Source: Symbiodinium natans (Eukaryota; Sar; Dinophyceae; Suessiales; Symbiodiniaceae). Taken from it: a DNA stretch of 40,000 bases. Both the position numbers and the translations under genes were made by a program. The stretch is taken from contig CAJNDS010000245.1 in the NCBI GenBank assembly GCA_905221605.1, positions 131,870-171,869 of the forward strand, written 5' to 3'. A model generated the notes under the pieces. The model saw only the letters and a list, made by a program, of their open reading frames with translations. It ran no database searches and was not told where the DNA came from. Position 1 is the stretch's first letter, and each line of letters opens with the position of its first letter. Below are positions 39,301 to 40,000 of the stretch, in pieces.

Positions 39301-39776
39301 TTAGGAGTTTAGGGTTTTAGGTTTTGGTTTAAAAGGTTTTGGGTTTAGCGTTGTTTGGAGATTAGGGCTTGGAGGCTTTAGGGTTTAAGGGAGTTGTTTA
39401 GGGCTTATGGGCCTGAGCTGTCGCCAGCGAATGGGATCATACCAGGGCGCAGCGCCATTTGCAAGATGCATCAAAGGTCCAGCAAACCTTATGCCCACTC
39501 AACCGAGTTTGGGGTTTTGGGGTTGTGCGGTTTCGGGGTTTTGGGGTTTGGGGGTTTTGGGCTTTTGGGCTTTTGGGGTTTTGGGGTTTTGGGGGTTTGA
39601 GGTTTTGGGGTTTTGGGGTTTTAGGGTTTTAGGGTTTTAGGGTTTGGAAGTTAGTTTAGGATAGTTTAGGGTTTCGGGTCCTGAACACCCCAACGCACCC
39701 TTGCGACTCGGTGCGCTGCGATCCCCAGGAGTCGGGCACGCTGCAGCGCCATCAGCTCCGGCCAAAGTCAAAGTGA
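32108..39776 (+). CDS. Left-handed beta-helix (hexapeptide) protein, sugar-nucleotide pyrophosphorylase type, multi-exon (gene-level entry)
   Basis: Twelve exons (11 introns) join in phase to a TGA stop at 39774-39776. The protein follows the left-handed beta-helix part of NDP-sugar pyrophosphorylase or acyltransferase relatives. Rungs such as ELGPVV, RSGAYI and RGDVLV keep a strict six-residue period across introns. ELKNSLVMDKAELAHP and YAGDSLIGFKGHFGCQAR match the family pattern of E-L-K-N-S, D-x-A and G-D-S-x-L-G. DFAQLGCASVTDP and GFYGPDVIIKNKPE match its end. No nucleotidyltransferase domain is seen, so this may be the helix-only type; the upstream part is unresolved. Substrate is unknown. 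Introns are 110-1556 bases with GT, GC and one GA donor; nine of eleven are phase 0. Confidence 0.8.
32410..32485 (+). CDS. Beta-helix gene, pre-helix exon
   Basis: The acceptor is CGCAGAG. The donor GTGGTT runs into a perfect TTTAGGG array. It reads AHPFAHAKLLEDAHDVIQAA then GRQDL plus one base. F-x-H-A-x-L-x-E is like the family segment before the first rung. It joins 34042 in phase 1. Confidence 0.68.
32488..32552 (+). repeat. TTTAGGG array at intron start
   Basis: Nine near-perfect units begin two bases after the donor of the 32410 exon. Confidence 0.92.
32553..32666 (+). repeat. GGGGTGCT tandem array
   Basis: About fourteen copies of an 8-bp unit GGGGTGCT follow the TTTAGGG array directly. 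Frames through it give low-complexity peptides and are not genes. Confidence 0.92.
32667..34041 (+). other. Intron remainder, with a coiled-coil-like frame
   Basis: Mostly unique. 33635-33782 is open and reads LKQQLQQEVESLKSATRIS followed by a Ser/Arg-rich tail, between AG and GTGTAG. It looks like an exon, but exons 32410 and 34042 join in phase without it, so it may be alternative, from another gene, or chance. Confidence 0.35.
34042..34100 (+). CDS. Beta-helix gene, exon
   Basis: The acceptor is TGCTTGCGAG and the donor GC (CAAGAG then GCCAGT). With the carried G it reads GGRISCPCVPPADSPPILQE. It is placed by phase on both sides; P-P-I-L-Q-E then G-A-Q-I-L-G fits the start of the rungs. 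Confidence 0.58.
35419..35502 (+). CDS. Beta-helix gene, hexapeptide exon
   Basis: The acceptor is CACACACCAG. There are twenty-eight whole codons: GAQILGGVLDLRKGSVALG then AGAVVELGP. Only a GA donor (CCT then GAGTGC) keeps the six-residue rung period into the next exon. Confidence 0.75.
36365..36400 (-). repeat. C22-A14 run (T14-G22 on the - strand)
   Basis: An uninterrupted C run passes directly into an A run in the intron between 35502 and 36577. It is the reverse complement of the arrangement at 13822-13862. Confidence 0.95.
36577..36630 (+). CDS. Beta-helix gene, hexapeptide exon
   Basis: The acceptor is CCAATCCCAG and the donor GC (GCC then GCAGGG). There are eighteen codons: VVRSGAYIRGDVLVGEGA. 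R-S-G-A-Y-I-R-G-D-V-L-V-G is a family signature. Confidence 0.82.
37094..37154 (+). CDS. Beta-helix gene, exon with ELKNS motif
   Basis: The acceptor is GCTCGCCAG and the donor GC (CCCAG then GCACTT). It reads VLRGELKNSLVMDKAELAHP plus one base. The carried G joins GC of 37648 as Gly. Confidence 0.8.
37648..37703 (+). CDS. Beta-helix gene, exon with GDSLIG motif
   Basis: The acceptor is GGAATTGAAG and the donor GTTCTC. It reads YAGDSLIGFKGHFGCQAR, the family's G-D-S-x-L-G segment, and ends in phase 0. Confidence 0.8.
37816..37875 (+). CDS. Beta-helix gene, exon
   Basis: The acceptor is CACTCGCAAG and the donor GTCGGG. There are twenty codons: ALTANLGLFGNQLCVQLPAE. It follows a 112-base intron of CCCTAAA-like words, and A-L-T-A-N-L continues the G-C-Q-A-R end of the previous exon as in the family. 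Confidence 0.78.
37986..38048 (+). CDS. Beta-helix gene, exon
   Basis: The acceptor is CATCTGCAAG and the donor GTGGGG. There are twenty-one codons, DAPGARAVRVRLGRRHLDME then G, in phase 0 on both sides. Another frame (AQFESAWGDGTS) also resembles the family, so the frame is less sure than elsewhere. Confidence 0.6.
38762..38854 (+). CDS. Beta-helix gene, exon with AQLGC motif
   Basis: The acceptor is CCTTGGGAG and the donor GTGAGC. There are thirty-one codons: DFAQLGCASVTDPATFLAPN then TVTYTLHGFGA. A-Q-L-G-C and D-P-A-x-x-L-x-x-N-T-V are late-rung signatures. Confidence 0.82.
39155..39223 (+). CDS. Beta-helix gene, exon with GFYGPD motif
   Basis: The acceptor is GGGATGGAG and the donor GC (GAG then GCTGGA). 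It reads PTRLCRLGSGFYGPDVIIKN then KPE and is in phase 0 with both neighbours. A GA donor three bases earlier would also fit. Confidence 0.7.
39520..39645 (+). repeat. TTTTGGGG-type array
   Basis: Units of TTTTGGGG, with TTTGGGG and TTTTAGGG variants, fill the last intron of the beta-helix gene. Glycine/phenylalanine frames over it are not genes. Confidence 0.85.
39729..39776 (+). CDS. Beta-helix gene, terminal exon
   Basis: The acceptor is CGATCCCCAG. Fifteen codons and a stop: ESGTLQRHQLRPKSK then TGA. It is in phase 0 and gives a basic C-terminus. GTGAGG overlaps the stop and could be a donor, in which case the gene goes on. Confidence 0.6.
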   Translation, partial: ESGTLQRHQLRPKSK

Positions 39777-40000
39777 GGCTTCATTGCTCAGGGATTGGGG
39801 CCCCTGACCTGCCCTAAACCCTATATGCCCTAAACCCTAGGCCCGAAGTCCTAACTACCAACCCGGCCCCAAAGCCTCGAGTTGAGGGTTTAGGGCCTTT
39901 AGGGTTTACCATGCTTGCTCTCTCGAGTTGAAAAAGGAGCTCGGGCGTGTGCACCTGGGGGAAAGTCGACAGCCGTTGGGTCCCTTAAGTTTGGGCTCAG
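39777..40000 (+). other. Sequence after the beta-helix gene
   Basis: It has CCCTAAACCC and GTTTAGGG words and a short unique 3' part. No gene was recognised. Confidence 0.5.

Noticed and set aside
39394-39640. Gly/Phe-rich + strand ORFs
   Set aside because: They are translations of the TTTTGGGG array.
1-40000. CRISPR array, tRNA, rRNA or bacterial operon
   Set aside because: The tandem repeats have no unique spacers, no cloverleaf was noticed, and gene structure is eukaryotic.

Overview
The window reads as nuclear DNA of a dinoflagellate. The reasons are: four genes all on the + strand; two genes cut into exons of about 45-150 bp whose acceptors are nearly all AG followed by G; donors that must be GC or GA as well as GT; two intron-poor genes of the kind produced by recycled cDNA, one with a dinoSL-like relic upstream; and TTTAGGG repeats, the telomere unit reported for dinoflagellates. 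The group is inferred. No rRNA, tRNA, plastid or bacterial gene was seen.

Layout. (1) About 312-28066 holds exons of a pentatricopeptide-repeat (PPR) protein gene, often one half-repeat per exon. About 30 exons are proposed; many join in phase, some are missing, and the 5' end lies before the window. (2) Between two of these exons, 5539-6492 is an intronless prolyl-4-hydroxylase-type dioxygenase gene in a block free of telomere-like repeats. (3) 29136-30937 is a TPR protein gene with one frame break. (4) About 32108-39776 is a left-handed beta-helix (hexapeptide) protein gene, rebuilt here from about a dozen exons to a stop codon. It resembles the C-terminal half of sugar-nucleotide pyrophosphorylases.

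The most striking feature is the intron space. It is largely degenerate telomere sequence (TTTAGGG, CCCTAAA and 7-8 bp variants). In most introns that could be bounded, the G-rich strand follows the donor and the C-rich strand precedes the acceptor, so the pre-mRNA could fold the two splice sites together. Exons therefore stand between CCCTAAA on the left and TTTAGGG on the right. Two families of short inverted-repeat elements (about 90-140 bp; four and three copies) also sit in these introns, some within 15-35 bases of a splice site. Microsatellites, a 490-bp trinucleotide block and a minisatellite fill other intron parts.

The four genes show no shared pathway. The PPR protein suggests organelle RNA work, the dioxygenase hydroxylation, the TPR protein scaffolding, and the beta-helix protein sugar-nucleotide or acyl chemistry. 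Exon calls rest on reading-frame continuity, repeat consensus and splice signals read by eye; no transcript or database search was available.
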